A DNA stretch of 64,000 nucleotides from Asparagopsis taxiformis. Its lineage: Eukaryota; Rhodophyta; Florideophyceae; Bonnemaisoniales; Bonnemaisoniaceae. The stretch lies in assembly GCA_030407315.1 (NCBI GenBank), contig JALQPE010002109.1, positions 1 to 64,000 of the forward strand, in the 5' to 3' direction. Made by a program: the position numbers and the translations under genes. This document shows, in pieces, positions 32,649-44,435 of the stretch (its first letter is position 1; every line of letters starts with the position of its first letter). The notes beneath the pieces were generated by a model. It saw only the letters and a list, made by a program, of their open reading frames with translations, was not told the DNA's origin and did no database searches.

Positions 32649-32995
32649 TAGTCAATTGTCGGGTTTTATCAGTGGCAAGGAGTTGTTGATCTTGATGTAT
32701 GTCAAGTCTAAGTGGGTACAAAGCTCATGTACATTGAATTTATCATGTAGGAGTCGTAGGATGGTGCACTTGCGCACCGTTGGTACCCGTTCGTTATAAA
32801 GTACCCGACAAGGTACTCTTTTGTTTGAAGATGCGTGGAGTCCAAAATAAAGTCCTTACAGGAATCGTTACAAATTTGATCACTGTAATCGAAGTCGTCA
32901 TTTTATAAAACGATGCGGTCGTGCTCCGCCATGCAAGGCGTTTTATTAGCGACCGCAACGGCCACGAGTGACGTATCGCTATCTACGTAATCACC
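32649..32995. other. Intergenic, between convergent genes
   Basis: No ORF. Includes AATAAA at about 32847 (plus), a candidate poly(A) signal for the secreted-protein gene. I see nothing else here. Confidence 0.45.
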
Positions 32996-33619
32996 TCACA
33001 AATTGTTCCGAAGAGCTTCCTCTGCTCGACGACATGGCATAGCTCTCTGCTTATGTTTGTTAACATTTCCCCTCTCACTAAATCTACTCCCACAATGTTC
33101 GCACACGTACGGCTTCTCACCGAGATGCACCGTCCTGATATGTTTGGATAGAGTCCCCTTGTGTGCAAACGACGCACTACAAACTTCGCATCTAAACTTG
33201 CGAATTTTGTGATGCACCGCCGAAATGTGCTGAAGTAGATCGTATTTTCTCTTAAACAATGTGTGACAAACCGGGCATGGTGCCTCCTTCTTCGCCGACC
33301 CCGACGCGTGTGCATCACTACTAGAAGAGCCGTGCAATCGTCTCGTCTCTGCTCGAGAATGGTCGTTCATCGAAGCACTGCCCTTGTCGCCTTTGGACGG
33401 CACATAGGTCAGTTGCGGCGCAGAGCCTGATGCGTCTTGACTGTCGGACGACAGAACTGTCTTCCAGAATTCGCTTCGTTGCTTGCGTCCCAGTTCTCGC
33501 AGGGATTGTCTGGAAGTTTGCTGATGGAAACTGTCCGATGCTTCGGCACGACTGGATTGTTGACGTCCAGTTTGAAATGGATGAGAGTTTGACTCATTGA
33601 ATCGCGAATGCTGCGACAT
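32996..33619 (-). CDS. C2H2 zinc-finger protein (three fingers)
   Basis: 207 aa from ATG 33619 (the frame is open further upstream only with a non-ATG start). The N-terminal 115 residues are Ser/Gln-rich and likely disordered. The C-terminus has three consecutive fingers: CPVC...HISAVH, CEVC...HIRTVH, and CEHC...HKQRAMPC (a C2HC variant). The linker between fingers two and three, HLGEKPYVC, matches the canonical TGEKP type, which supports sequence-specific DNA binding. Likely a nuclear transcription factor; the target is unknown. No paired effector domain is visible. Confidence 0.9.
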   Translation of the reverse strand: MSQHSRFNESNSHPFQTGRQQSSRAEASDSFHQQTSRQSLRELGRKQRSEFWKTVLSSDSQDASGSAPQLTYVPSKGDKGSASMNDHSRAETRRLHGSSSSDAHASGSAKKEAPCPVCHTLFKRKYDLLQHISAVHHKIRKFRCEVCSASFAHKGTLSKHIRTVHLGEKPYVCEHCGSRFSERGNVNKHKQRAMPCRRAEEALRNNL

Positions 33620-34803
33620 GGTGTTCAGGACAGCAGTGGCGCAGCGTGTTTCGTTGTGCTTCACGCTCTGCAACGGTTCGGCATGATACTTGCGACGCAG
33701 TTGAGAAAGATGGAGAGGGAGAAAGAGAGCAAGAAAGTGGTGAGAACGAAAACGAAGGTCGAGTGCAACTGGGGTCGGAGTATGGTTTACAATACTCACT
33801 GCAGCAAAGCTATCCAGAACGGTGTGTGCGTGTGTAAGTTGGCTGTGTTAGCAGACACGAATAAAGCGGGTGGATGTGACGGTTGTTTAGCAACTGAGAG
33901 TCGTTGCCGATGGTAATGAGAGTGCTGGAAGATGGAGTGGTCACATTTCGGACTTGAGTGCAAACGGGAGTCGGAACAGGAGAGTATGAATGGGGGCAGG
34001 CAAGGGAGCATCAACTGGCGGCGGCGAAGCGGCTGATTTTTAACACGCGACACAACACACGGCGTAGAGCAGCCAGTGGATAGCGGGCTGGCAGATGAAA
34101 GTGCTCTTTCGCGCGCTGTTCGACAGTGCGCGTGGGCGGTGTGTGTATGAAAAGCGGGGCATACGCACAGTCGATGTGGAAGGAAACGGTGGTTGGGGAA
34201 AATATTTGGAGAGACATTGATATTGTTTGTACTCTATGAAACCGTAGCGAGTGCTCGTTTAAAGTTTTAAGCGCGGCTGCGCTGTCGCGTAGCGTCGGGT
34301 TGCGTTGGTCGTGTCGCACCGCAGCAAGACCGAGACAATGTTGACTGAAGTTTGTGATGAAAAATTTTACAAGCTGATTGCGATCAACTAACTGCCACTC
34401 GTCTACGATACAAACAAGCGTTTGACGATGCAGTACATCAACTGTCTTGACTATTTTTTCAAACTGTACGCTGCCGATATTAAATGGCGAGTTGAACAAC
34501 CGACAGTGGCGTATTGTTTTCATGCCCTTTGTTGCCTGCCGATTGCTCGGCACCATTAGTGAGAAGGGTACGCAATTTCGAGACATGGCATGAATGAACG
34601 CGTGTTGATCCAAACTGATGTGTCATGCGATACGTGCCACGGCAGAGTCCGATACAATGTATAAACGCGGCAGATTAATGTTGCGAGATAAGTATCGTGG
34701 CTCTACATCAAGCGAGTGATTGATTCCCCGAAGCGGTACTGTATGTTTACTGTCAGTGTTGGCATCAAAATCATAAACTATTAATAGCAGATCCGTTGCC
34801 GTT
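33620..34803. other. Intergenic; one doubtful 200-aa frame
   Basis: The minus-strand frame 34011-34613 (200 aa) has no recognised motif and lies between the importin stop and the zinc-finger start, so it might be untranslated or spurious. No RNA gene seen. Confidence 0.35.
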
Positions 34804-37644
34804 TCATACCGCGTGTCGACTCATCGCGTCGAGCGCCACGCGCAATTGTCGTCGCGACTTTGCGCCTTCGACACATTGCCGATGTAGCATTTGCTTGACA
34901 TGCAGTTGCAGTCCGCACAACGGCACGCCGTCCTGCGAGAACGCTTCCGTCATCAGTTTACACAGTACCGCTTTACAATCCATGCCGTTGGTATGCGCGA
35001 CCCATTCCGCCAGTCCGAACAGTACGTCGGCGACGAGCTTGGCCGTTCGAGACGCGTGTGCCGTGCACAGCATCCGTCCCGTCACTGCTGTCGCCCCGTT
35101 GCACAGCACCAGTACATTGTGCGTGACTTGGCGATGGGTGTTGCCACTGAACACCGCCTTCCACCATAAAAGCGCCAGCCGAACCAGTGAGTTGTTAGTG
35201 CTATCTAAAAGTTGAAACACGACCTTGGTACAGTCGGCTAGGTTGTTTGTTAGTGCGCAATTGGGCGTTAGAATTGGCAGCGTCTGTGTGGCGAGACGCA
35301 CATACGCGCCGCACATATCCGGCTGTGCGTCGTACCGTTTCGACGTCAATTTTTCCACTGATTTCAACGATTTCTGCAATACTGCTGACAAACTCTTGTC
35401 CGTCGCACATCGCTCTTCCGCGCCCACACTGCCGTTCATTTCACTGATTATATGCGGCGCGATCCCGGCCGCCGTTTGCAACCAGCACGCCTCGCCGCTG
35501 GGCGCGCTTTTCTCAAAGCAGTCGCTGGCGAGATTCATGCACGACATTGTCATTTCCAAACGATGCGATGACAATTGTTTCCATTCATCCTCGCTTCGAT
35601 TCGGCGCTTGCACATTCTCACGTGTGCCATCCGCCGTTGAATCGCACAGCGTCGGTTGAACCACAACGCTCAGTAGACGGCAGATCGCTGCAGATATCAC
35701 GTCGTTTGTACAGAACTGCATCGCAATCGTAAACACTGAAGCGCGCAAAACTTGAAAGATGCGAAGTGCTCCGTCACCGTCGTTCATTTCGTGAATCGCG
35801 CCACTGATCCTTCGTATAACTTGACTGACAACTTGTGCGTCTTTTGAAACATCTCCAGACGCACACAATGCTGCCAATTGTTGATAGGAGCCCTGCAATA
35901 TAGCGTCCATGGCTTGAAATCGGTCCATGGGCGATGCGAGTACAGATGTGACACGCGAGACTGCGCGCACGCAAAAGTCGGCCGTCGCATCGGACATTTT
36001 CGGGAAACAATGCGTGAATGACATGATCAGTTGTGCAAGAAATTGTACCATACGATGCGGATTTGAATCGGAAAGCTCGAATAGTAATTGAGACGACTCC
36101 TCCCCTACATGATCATTAATCATTCCATCAACCGCACGCTTCACTGTTCTGTGAAAAAGGGCATCCGACGCACTTGTTGCCAGCATGTATGAGAATGGTC
36201 GTAGAGCTGAGAGAGCTATCTTACAGATTGCATGATGCGTGTAAATGTAGGAGTCTTGATGTTTGTCAAGGATGTCTAAAATTATAGACAGCGTCGAAAA
36301 GATCAGCACACAAGTGCGCTCAGAATACGATGACAAATCGCCCGCTTCACTCGCGACTGAAAACGAGACTAGCGCCGCATGAAGAGCGTTTTGCGAATCT
36401 TCAACGGCATTCGTCGTGATGTACGGTGTAATAATATCTACATAAGTCTCGGCACCTAGGAACAACAACGCCTGTAGAAGCAGATCCAAAATACAACATC
36501 GATCAGTTTCGCAATGCCACAATCCATCCAGACGATCCTCATCGGCGGGCAACGAGGACATTTTCATACGCTCCATCAACACAACGACAACCGCTGCTAC
36601 TTGATCGGCAGACAGTTTGCGATGATTTCCATTCGGCGTATTCGCAGCCGCAATCCAACACGCCCAACCATCAGCCGCCGCGAGAAACGCCCTTTCATCG
36701 CTAGCTCTCAAACACGTCGCCAATATTTGCGAACAGGTATCCACAACTACGTTGCTTTCCGCAGAAGCATGTTGCATCAATTCGTCGGCATTCGCATCGG
36801 ACAGGTCGCACACAACCTCTGCGATCGCATGATGAACAGCATCCGGGTCGGGCGTGTCCCGCGCGGCATGGAAAGCAGAGTTGAGTTGGGTGCAAATCAT
36901 GTGCAACAGCTGATGGGAAGTTTGCGAATAGCCGACGACTTCACACAGCGCGGCAGCGGCATGTTCTGCAATTTGCGGGATACTAATCGCGGCGATGAGT
37001 GTCGACAGAATGGCCGGGTCGCTCGAATAGGCCTGCCAGGCTTGCAAACAAGAGACAGCTGCACGGGCATTCCGCAAGGCTGCATGGTCGAGATGGACGG
37101 GAAGATTGGCCATCATAACCAGGGGCGTCTGTAGAACAAGGTGTGCATTTTGGGCACAAAAGCGGTGCAAAAGCTGCGTATCGGCGCGTTGCAACTCGAG
37201 CACGACGGCCGACATGACGTGGCATATGCGCACACGGTCGTCGGCGAGGACGCGAAGGAGGTCGAGCCACATGGAGTTGCGCAGCGACGATTGCACATGG
37301 GCCATCGCAAAGGCGCATGCGCGCGCGAAGAAATGGAGGGCGGAGGGGTGGTGGAGCGGATGCGCGAGGGCACGAAGCGGGATACGAAAGGCGTCGATGC
37401 GTTGCGCGTCATCGGTGAACATCAACCAATCGGTTTGGAAGCGACGATGCAGCGTAGTGGCGGCGAACAGAAGCGCGTGTGGCGTCGCATCGGTGTCGAT
37501 CAATTGCGCGCATATGGACCAAGCGGATGGGGAATGACGCACGGCGGTGAGATAACGATCGGCTTGCGATACTTGTGTGCCGCGGTCGAGTGTGGTCAAA
37601 GCTAGTTGCACGTTGGCGAGCGTGAATTGATGTGTGTTTGTCAT
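34804..37644 (-). CDS. Importin-beta family receptor, transportin-3/importin-13 type
   Basis: 946 aa from ATG 37644. The listed frame continues 48 codons upstream only by a GTG start, and the ATG gives the family-like N-terminus (FTLANVQLALTTLDRGTQ...). Then comes the Xpo1/Mtr10-like opening, HSPSAWSICAQLIDT...HALLFAATTLHRRFQTDW, equivalent to the transportin-3 segment where the ORF-long HEAT repeats begin. The rest is helical, Cys/Ala/Leu-rich and free of charged low complexity, as expected of a HEAT superhelix. Length is close to the family's 920-960. These receptors carry SR proteins and other cargo through nuclear pores under RanGTP control. The assignment between TNPO3, IPO13 and fungal Mtr10/Kap111 types is not certain. 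Confidence 0.78.
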   Translation of the reverse strand: MTNTHQFTLANVQLALTTLDRGTQVSQADRYLTAVRHSPSAWSICAQLIDTDATPHALLFAATTLHRRFQTDWLMFTDDAQRIDAFRIPLRALAHPLHHPSALHFFARACAFAMAHVQSSLRNSMWLDLLRVLADDRVRICHVMSAVVLELQRADTQLLHRFCAQNAHLVLQTPLVMMANLPVHLDHAALRNARAAVSCLQAWQAYSSDPAILSTLIAAISIPQIAEHAAAALCEVVGYSQTSHQLLHMICTQLNSAFHAARDTPDPDAVHHAIAEVVCDLSDANADELMQHASAESNVVVDTCSQILATCLRASDERAFLAAADGWACWIAAANTPNGNHRKLSADQVAAVVVVLMERMKMSSLPADEDRLDGLWHCETDRCCILDLLLQALLFLGAETYVDIITPYITTNAVEDSQNALHAALVSFSVASEAGDLSSYSERTCVLIFSTLSIILDILDKHQDSYIYTHHAICKIALSALRPFSYMLATSASDALFHRTVKRAVDGMINDHVGEESSQLLFELSDSNPHRMVQFLAQLIMSFTHCFPKMSDATADFCVRAVSRVTSVLASPMDRFQAMDAILQGSYQQLAALCASGDVSKDAQVVSQVIRRISGAIHEMNDGDGALRIFQVLRASVFTIAMQFCTNDVISAAICRLLSVVVQPTLCDSTADGTRENVQAPNRSEDEWKQLSSHRLEMTMSCMNLASDCFEKSAPSGEACWLQTAAGIAPHIISEMNGSVGAEERCATDKSLSAVLQKSLKSVEKLTSKRYDAQPDMCGAYVRLATQTLPILTPNCALTNNLADCTKVVFQLLDSTNNSLVRLALLWWKAVFSGNTHRQVTHNVLVLCNGATAVTGRMLCTAHASRTAKLVADVLFGLAEWVAHTNGMDCKAVLCKLMTEAFSQDGVPLCGLQLHVKQMLHRQCVEGAKSRRQLRVALDAMSRHAV

Positions 37645-37957
37645 GGATTGTGATTGGCGACTTGATCCATGAAAGTGTTTGTTGGATAAATAGTCGAGAG
37701 CGTGTTGTGGTGTGGGGCGTTTGGTCAATCTTGCGTTCAGCCTTTCTGTGCGCCTCACAACCCCATTTCCGGACACCTGTCTCAACACACGTTCTGCTCG
37801 TCTATTCGCTGTTTCGCATGCTGGCGCTGTTTACACTGTCAGTATGTCCCGCACACGTGTACACGTCGCTCAATGCAACGTGGAGGCCACATCGGACGAG
37901 ACACCAACTGTTTACGCATTGTGATCGCAAAAGGCTCTCAAATTGAACAATAATCAG
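37645..37957. other. Intergenic upstream of importin gene
   Basis: Presumed promoter of the importin gene (minus) and terminator region of the NB-ARC/WD40 gene (minus). Short plus-strand frames here are not credible. Confidence 0.4.
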
Positions 37958-40900
37958 CTATGCAACAATCTTGTGTACCCGCTTCCGCGCCTGCACAACC
38001 GCTTCTGCGATTTCCTCCACAAACTTCCTCTGCGCCACTTTTTCTACATCGCTGCTCCCATTCGTGACCCCGCTCTTGTTCTCAATTCCCGTCACATTCC
38101 TCAGCGATTGCAAACCCTTCAGCACGCTTCCAATCGTCATCTCGCCCTGTTCCGACATCCACTGCAGGAATTCCCCCACCACAAACACGTTCGGGTTCGG
38201 TTTGTTGGCCGAACATTCGCAGAGCAAACGCGCGTTGGTGATGTTGTTGCCTGGCTCATTGTTGAGTACTGCCTCATCCAACAACTCTCCTGACGATACG
38301 TTCCAGGACAATGACTTCTCTGCTTCATGCGACGTCCAAGTCCCGGTTTCTTCTTGCAAAGCATTCCATTGTACTGTTGCGTTTGCAGAAACAACACTAC
38401 CGTTTGAATTGAAACGCAGCGCTTCGAGGTCTCCGCCGCTTTCGGATGATATTGACAACGCCCATTGATGCAAGTCGGAAAGAGTGTGACAAACAACTCC
38501 AGAGCGTGCATCAACTATCTGCACAGTACAATTTTGACCCAAGTGTCCAGAATAGGCAATGAATCGGCGATCGTTGGTCAATGCTAATTTCATCGTGGAA
38601 GAGTTGTCGGAAAAGTAGAAACTGGAAACGACGCGATCTCGGCGCTCGATGAGGTCTTGCACGTCTCGTATCTCGATATTATTCCAGCTTCTATTGAATG
38701 TCGCTATCGTCGCCCCGTCTTCAGATGTTGCATAATGCCCCACATCTCGAAGAAGTGGAACAAATTGTTCTCCACTCCTGGCGATGTCTCGCGTATCCCA
38801 AATTACAACACCCTCGTCGGACAACAGCAGCACCTCGTAGTCATGTCCTACACGAATCGAACGGAAATTGTATTTTTCCTCATGCCGCGAAGTGTGCATC
38901 AATGAAACATCGCGGCCTCCACTGCCTAGATGCCATGCATAAACAGGCGTTAGATCCCTGTTCACAGTGTAAAACAGACCATCTCTTCCAAAAAAGTTGT
39001 GATGGCACTTGACATTTTTCGGAGACTGCTACACTTGCTGCCGCTTTTCTAGGTCCCACAACCGCACAGCTCCCCTCTTCGATTTTGAAGCCAGCAGTCT
39101 CCCATCTCTGCTTACCACCAATGCACCTTCCTCAGATGCCTTGCAATCTAACACATGGCAAGAACCATTGACAGTTGCCATGTCCCATACACGAATGCGT
39201 CCATCATTTGATACAGATATCAGGTCCTTGTCGCAAAGTCCAGCCACACACGACCGCACAGACTTTCTGTTCGTGTTCGTCGAAATAATTTGGACCGTTT
39301 CCTCGCTTTCGATGTCTATCACTAAAAGCCGTCCAATCGTTGTACCGAGAACTGTTTTCCGCGATGTAGGCAATATAGTCATGCACTTGATAACCTCATC
39401 GTCTGCCAGCTCCTCGACTTTCCAACATTGCGCGTTCGTGTACTCCTTCCAGATAGTAATGTTTCCTCTTATACTGACTGAATATATCAATCTGGACGAT
39501 CGATCAGTCAACACATCGCGTATCCATCCTGCATTTTTCTTGAAATCAAGTAAACACTTCTTCGACCCATCACGACCATTCATCACCCACAATTTCCTCC
39601 CTCCCAAAATAATGTCATCTCCCATCCTAACAGAAATACATTTGATTCTATTCTCTAGTGGCAGAATGCGCTTCACTGAGATGTCGCCGTTCCGCAGTAC
39701 TCCACGCTCTGCACGTGCCCATGGCCGCCGCGCGTAGCGCTCAGTACTCCAAACTAGCCGCTCGACTAAACCACTCCCTCTCCCCAAACCGCTTACTCGC
39801 CCGTGCAGCTGGAATGCACACTCCGTACGGTTCCTCACGCAATATGGCATACATTTCTCCATCGCTCTTACCTCAACTTGAATATCCTGTAGCACCCCGC
39901 GTCAACCTTCGTCTTCTTGTATTTCTCTAAATATTCATGCAAGAGCATCAGTTCAATAATCATTTTATCGAACGGCGGTTGCTCCTTGTCTTCGTTCATG
40001 CGTTCCACCCAGCGATAGCCGCTCAGCAGATTTAGAACTTCCATTCCACGCCCGGCACCAAGGAGGTGTCGCACGATATTACCGACTATATACTCGTCAG
40101 TCTTCGATAGATTCCACCAATCATACTCTTCTTCCTTTCATTGTCTCTTTCAATTCCATTCGTACTTATCGATAGCCGGTATGAGTCAACCAGCCTTGCA
40201 TGCCATTTCCGCACTTCACCTCTACTTTCAGCCATCTTCTTACTCTGGTTTAGCACCAAATCGTGCACGCGTACTCCTACTATCCCCTGGCCCTCTTCTA
40301 CAACTTCTGACACTAGACTGTTTCGTGATAACATCAGTACTCCACTCTGCACATCACTGACGCCCCACAACTTCTCAAGTACACTAAATGATAAACAAAT
40401 TTGCCTCTGCATAATGCACAACGATCGGAACATCTCTCCAGCTGATAGTTCATCAGGTAGTTCTTCCACAATCTTCTTCAGCTCCCATCTCTCCTCCAGA
40501 AACTATACACTGATCTCCAATGCACTCGCTAGCCCTTTCTGCCTGTGTCCACTTTCTGCACGTCCAAGTTGTTCTCTCTTTGCCTTCAGGCGCTCCCAGT
40601 ACGCAGAGATTGCATTCTGTTCAAATTGTTGCCCAGAAGAAGGCATTAGTTGCTTCACAGCAGATCCGGCAACACTCAGTGCAAGTGGTAGGCCTTGGCA
40701 TGATTCAATGATATAGTTCATGGCGTCTTGATTCTGACATGAAAGTGATGACAGTTTGGAACTGTCAATGCAAGCGTAGTAACGGAATATTTCCACGCTT
40801 CTCTTGACATCAAAATCTGCAGGGTCGACTCCAATGCACACTTGGTGTGTCGGAACATCTCCCACATCTTCACTCCTCGTTGACGTGAGTATTTTCAATG

Positions 40901-41400
40901 ATGTATTGTTATTGCCTTGCACTGCAGTGCACATAGAGTAAACCAACTTGTACACATTTGCATTTACGTCCCATAGATCATCGAACAACAGCAGAATATT
41001 CTTCCTTTCGATGCCGTCCATGAGCTGAGTAATCATGGTGGTCTGCGTATCTTTGTTAGCGGAAAGTTCTTTCAGCTCTTCTAGAAACTCTGGGAATGCA
41101 TATTTCACAAATGTCTACAGTTGGAGGATGGGAGAGGAAAGTTGTATGTCGTGACCCAATTCAAAGAACCATACACTATATTTGAATTTAGCCCAGATGT
41201 CCTTGTCTCTGCCGAGAGCGCGCAGGATAGTCGTCTTTCCGACGCCGCCCATACCGACCAAAGCAAGTGCATTCTGGCTTGGTTCACTGGAAAAATGGCT
41301 TGTTTTACGATACTCTCCGGGGTGGTCGACGAGGGCGACAAGTCGAGGACTCGGTGCGGATCGTGTGGGACATGAAACGCTTGAGGTTTAGGGACATGGA
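37958..41400 (-). pseudogene. NB-ARC/WD40 (APAF1-like STAND) gene, interrupted
   Basis: Read on minus, the parts run in family order. The P-loop GMGGVGKTTILRALG (about 41256-41228) is followed by the Walker B segment KNILLLFDDLWDV, the arginine-finger region LKILTSTRS, the GLPLAL motif, a winged-helix-like segment (YDWWNLSKTDEYIVGN), and two WD-repeat blocks (RIRVWDM, AVRLWDLE, VVIWDTR). STAND ATPases of this shape act as ligand-gated switches in cell death or immunity. The reading is broken by three in-frame TAG codons (41115-41117, 40503-40505, 39029-39031) and by frame changes near 40125 and 39890. Unsplit, it would exceed 1000 residues. Either it is a young pseudogene or some breaks are short introns; simple GT-AG removal at the first TAG did not restore frame. 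The N-terminus upstream of 41400 is unclear. Confidence 0.8.
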
Positions 41401-41479
41401 GTACTGGAACAGAGTGTGGAAGTGGAGTAGTCGAGTGGGGCGCAGGATGACCCGAAGATGTATTGGAGCCTGCGGACAT

Positions 41480-42400
41480 TTGGATATGGTGGGAGCAGAG
41501 GATAAGGTGGCGGTGCGCTCAGATGTTGACTGCGGTCGGAGTGGTAGAGAAGCGGGTTAGAAGGTGAAGCGGTCAAGAGGAAACGGAGGGGCAGGCGTGG
41601 GTTCGAGTCAGGGCTCGTCGAGTGGATCTGTGCATGGCAGGTCTGAATGTTCTGTGTTGGATTGCAAAGCTGCTGTGTGGGAGGGGTACCTGTAGAAGTC
41701 TCGGTTGTGGCTGGCGTGGTGTTTACTATTGATGTGAAAAGGAAGAAATGACGTACAGTTGTATGGTATCCTCTGGTTTCACAGGGTACTAAATCCTTTG
41801 TTGTTCCTAATATGATTTCTCTGTTTACCACTTACATATTGGTATATAGACAGCCTTCTCATTGGAGGATTTCTGGTTTCGCCATATAGGAATAAACGGA
41901 ATTCGAATGGTGCAGGACCATTCTATCGCGGGTGGACATCATATCTACGGCGCTTAAACTGGTGACTGGAGGCGTTTTTGGGAACCCTCGGTAGGAAGGA
42001 ATTGACCTTCTCGCTATTTCCCTCGTGAGTGCAAAGTGGATAAGGGATACGCCAGAAACGATGTGATCTAGAATTGGGATGTGACCAATGCAAGGGCCTT
42101 GTTCAGGGGTCATACTCTCTTGTCCATCAGCTCTTGAGAAACTGTCGTATGACGATTGGGCAATTAGACCGTGGAGTCCGAATTTTACAAAATTTCGTAA
42201 TTTTTAACCCTAGCCTAAACGGTGTCGACGGCCAACTCTTTTGGAGTGTCGCGCCGCCACTAGTCTATATAATGACCGATAGTACCGTACGATGGAGAGG
42301 GCAGATCATCATCCCTGAGTAAAAAATACAAAACCACTTTTCCCTCTTTTTAGTTCTTCGCGCCTTTGCGCCTATCCCGCGTGCAAATAGACACGCCAAC
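41480..42400. other. Probable 5' LTR/leader of the gypsy element at 42401
   Basis: No gene. It precedes a retrotransposon gag and contains CTATATAATG (about 42266), a plausible TATA element. LTR boundaries could not be fixed because no second copy is in the window. Confidence 0.35.
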
Positions 42401-43474
42401 ATGGTACTCTTGTGGAGGGACAACTCTGGTGCCCCTTCGAGCTCCAGCCGCACCTTCTGCGGCGACTCCGACGTGAAGAAATTCTTCTTCTTCTATGAAC
42501 ATGTAGCGATGCGAGGGAAATCCCCCGAGGAGAAAGCCTCCGAGCTGTTGGCTTCACTCGATGGCCCCACCTTCGACTTCTACTTCGATACCTTCTCGGC
42601 AGACAGTGACCTCAAACCGTCCGCCTCCGATTTCGCTACTGTCAACGCCGCCTTCCTGGAGCACTTCAAGACTGAAGAAGAACCAGAAGACGTAATACGA
42701 CTCGCGATGGAAGCTCGTCTATCTGCATCAGACCTTCCTGGATCTCTGCGCGAGATGGACCGCCTGTTCGAGAAGGCAGAGTTCAATGCCAAGGCCAAGT
42801 TTGGCTTGCTACGTAACTCGATTATGGAAATTCCTGAACTAGCTCAGTTTGTTATTTTCCACCGTGTTGACGATTACGACGCCGCGGTGAAAGCCGTCCG
42901 CGATTATCATGCCGGGAAAATGACTTTCCGTAGCGCATTGGAAACAGCCGATCGCTTTCATACGGATAAACCGCTTTTCTCCCGTCAGAACGTTGGTCAC
43001 GAAGCAGTATCCCCTCCGAGGCTGATGGTTCGTCCGGATGCTAGGGTGAGCAACGTCGAAAACAAGGTCGACGCTCTCGCGATTCACATGGAGACCTTGA
43101 CCCTCTTGATCAAGAAGTCGACCTCGCAAGCTTCTGGTACTCCCTCTCCGAATGATCTGCAACGTATGTGCTCCTACTGCAAGAAACCTGGCCACGCCGC
43201 CAACCGTTGTGAGGCGAATCCACATAAGGAGACCCGTTGCCCCCGCTGCAATAAGATGGGCCACTCGGAATCCTCATGATGAGCTCGCCCTCGAAAAGTA
43301 ACCTTTGCGGACCAGAAAGCGGGTGCTAGCAGCAGCGGGGATGTTCGCGGAAATCATCCGGGCGGTTCCAATCAAGTCACGTCAGTGACGGAAGTTCCCT
43401 CTGAAGGCGAAGCCGTCATAACAACCAAGAGGGCTGCGGATGGTCAAGCTATTCCGAAGAACCCCCGTACTGAC
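42401..43474 (+). pseudogene. gag: Third Ty3/gypsy-type Gag, truncated by LTR insertion
   Basis: The ORF at 42401-43279 (292 aa, ATG start) has a capsid-like helical region (ASELLASLDGPTFDFYFDTF) and a zinc knuckle CSYCKKPGHAANRC, then the start of a second knuckle, CPRCNKMGHSESS, lost by a frame break at 43279. About 195 bp of out-of-frame continuation follow before the chromovirus LTR at 43475. No pol of this element is in the window. Its knuckle sequence differs from the gag at 14359-16357. Confidence 0.82.
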
Positions 43475-44262
43475 TGTAGGACCAGCCGGGGTGGCGATCG
43501 CTAAGGGAGTTCTAGAATTGCAGCCGTGTCAGGGCGAGGTGAACCGTAACGCGCTGGTTGAACTTGCGTTCGCGCGTCGCTCGGTCGCGCTGGCGAACGG
43601 GTGGTACAACGGCGGAACGCGTAGGGAACGATCGCACACGGGATTCGCGGGCCGGCGCAAGCCGTGATCTCAGGGTGAGATCACCGAGTGGACTCGAGCA
43701 CAACGCGATCCACACAGGGGTCGTAAATCCCTGGCCTAGTGGCGTGCGACGCAACGCGCGCTATCGCGGTGCGACGCGGTTCGACGATCGGTTTATGCGC
43801 AGCGCGCACGCGAACGTCGGCGATCGTGAGCAACCCGCACGCAACGTTGTAACGCAATCGGTCCTCGCGATTCGCTAAACGCTTAACTCGTAGCTGCGAA
43901 GATGCTGGCTGTTTATTGGTAAGGTGCGAAGCGGAACGACCATTAATAGCTAACTACTAAGGCAGGTTGTTCTTGCGCGGCCGGCCGGCGGCCGCTCGCT
44001 CGCACGCAAAAAGGGAAATATTTGGGAAAAAGACTTTCGTCATAAAAAACCCAAAAAGGGGAAATAAAGGGAAATTCGCAAAAGGCGCTACACGTGCCGC
44101 CAAGCTCGCAATCGCACGCGTTCGCTCAGGCGCGCCGTGACACGTAATCGGTTCGCCACGCGTACGCTCGCTTACTAACTAACTCAGCGCGGATGCACAC
44201 GGACTCAACTCGTCGATATCGCTCCAACCCGCGTTCGCGTTAGCGGCATAAATTGCACCACA
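43475..44262 (-). repeat. Chromovirus 3' LTR (788 bp)
   Basis: Same family and orientation as 16935-17724. Immediately to its right is CTCCCCCC (44261-44268), which on the minus strand is a purine run ending at the LTR: a polypurine tract. This identifies it as the 3' LTR of a minus-strand element whose body lies to the right. The other side interrupts the gag sequence at 42401-43474. Confidence 0.85.
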
Positions 44263-44435
44263 CTCCCCCCGACTAACATCACAGCGCGTCCTCGCGCGTC
44301 ATCTCTTTCCTCACGTGCTCTTACGTTTCCTTCGTTCTACTCTTTTCGTCTGCAACCTCTTCTCTTTTGTTCCATCTCCTTCTTCCTTCTCTCTTTCCAC
44401 CCGCGTTCGCCGTCATCCTTACCGATTCGCACGCC

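Noticed and set aside
37958..41400. Introns explaining the breaks in the NB-ARC/WD40 gene
   Set aside because: At the first TAG the best GT-AG pair (62 nt) gives the wrong frame downstream. Not excluded for the others, so the gene is listed as interrupted.
43475..44262. LTR at 43475 as the 5' LTR of a plus-strand element encoding the 44436 ORF
   Set aside because: No primer site follows it. A pyrimidine run (minus-strand polypurine tract) does, and copy A shows gag-pol on the opposite strand.
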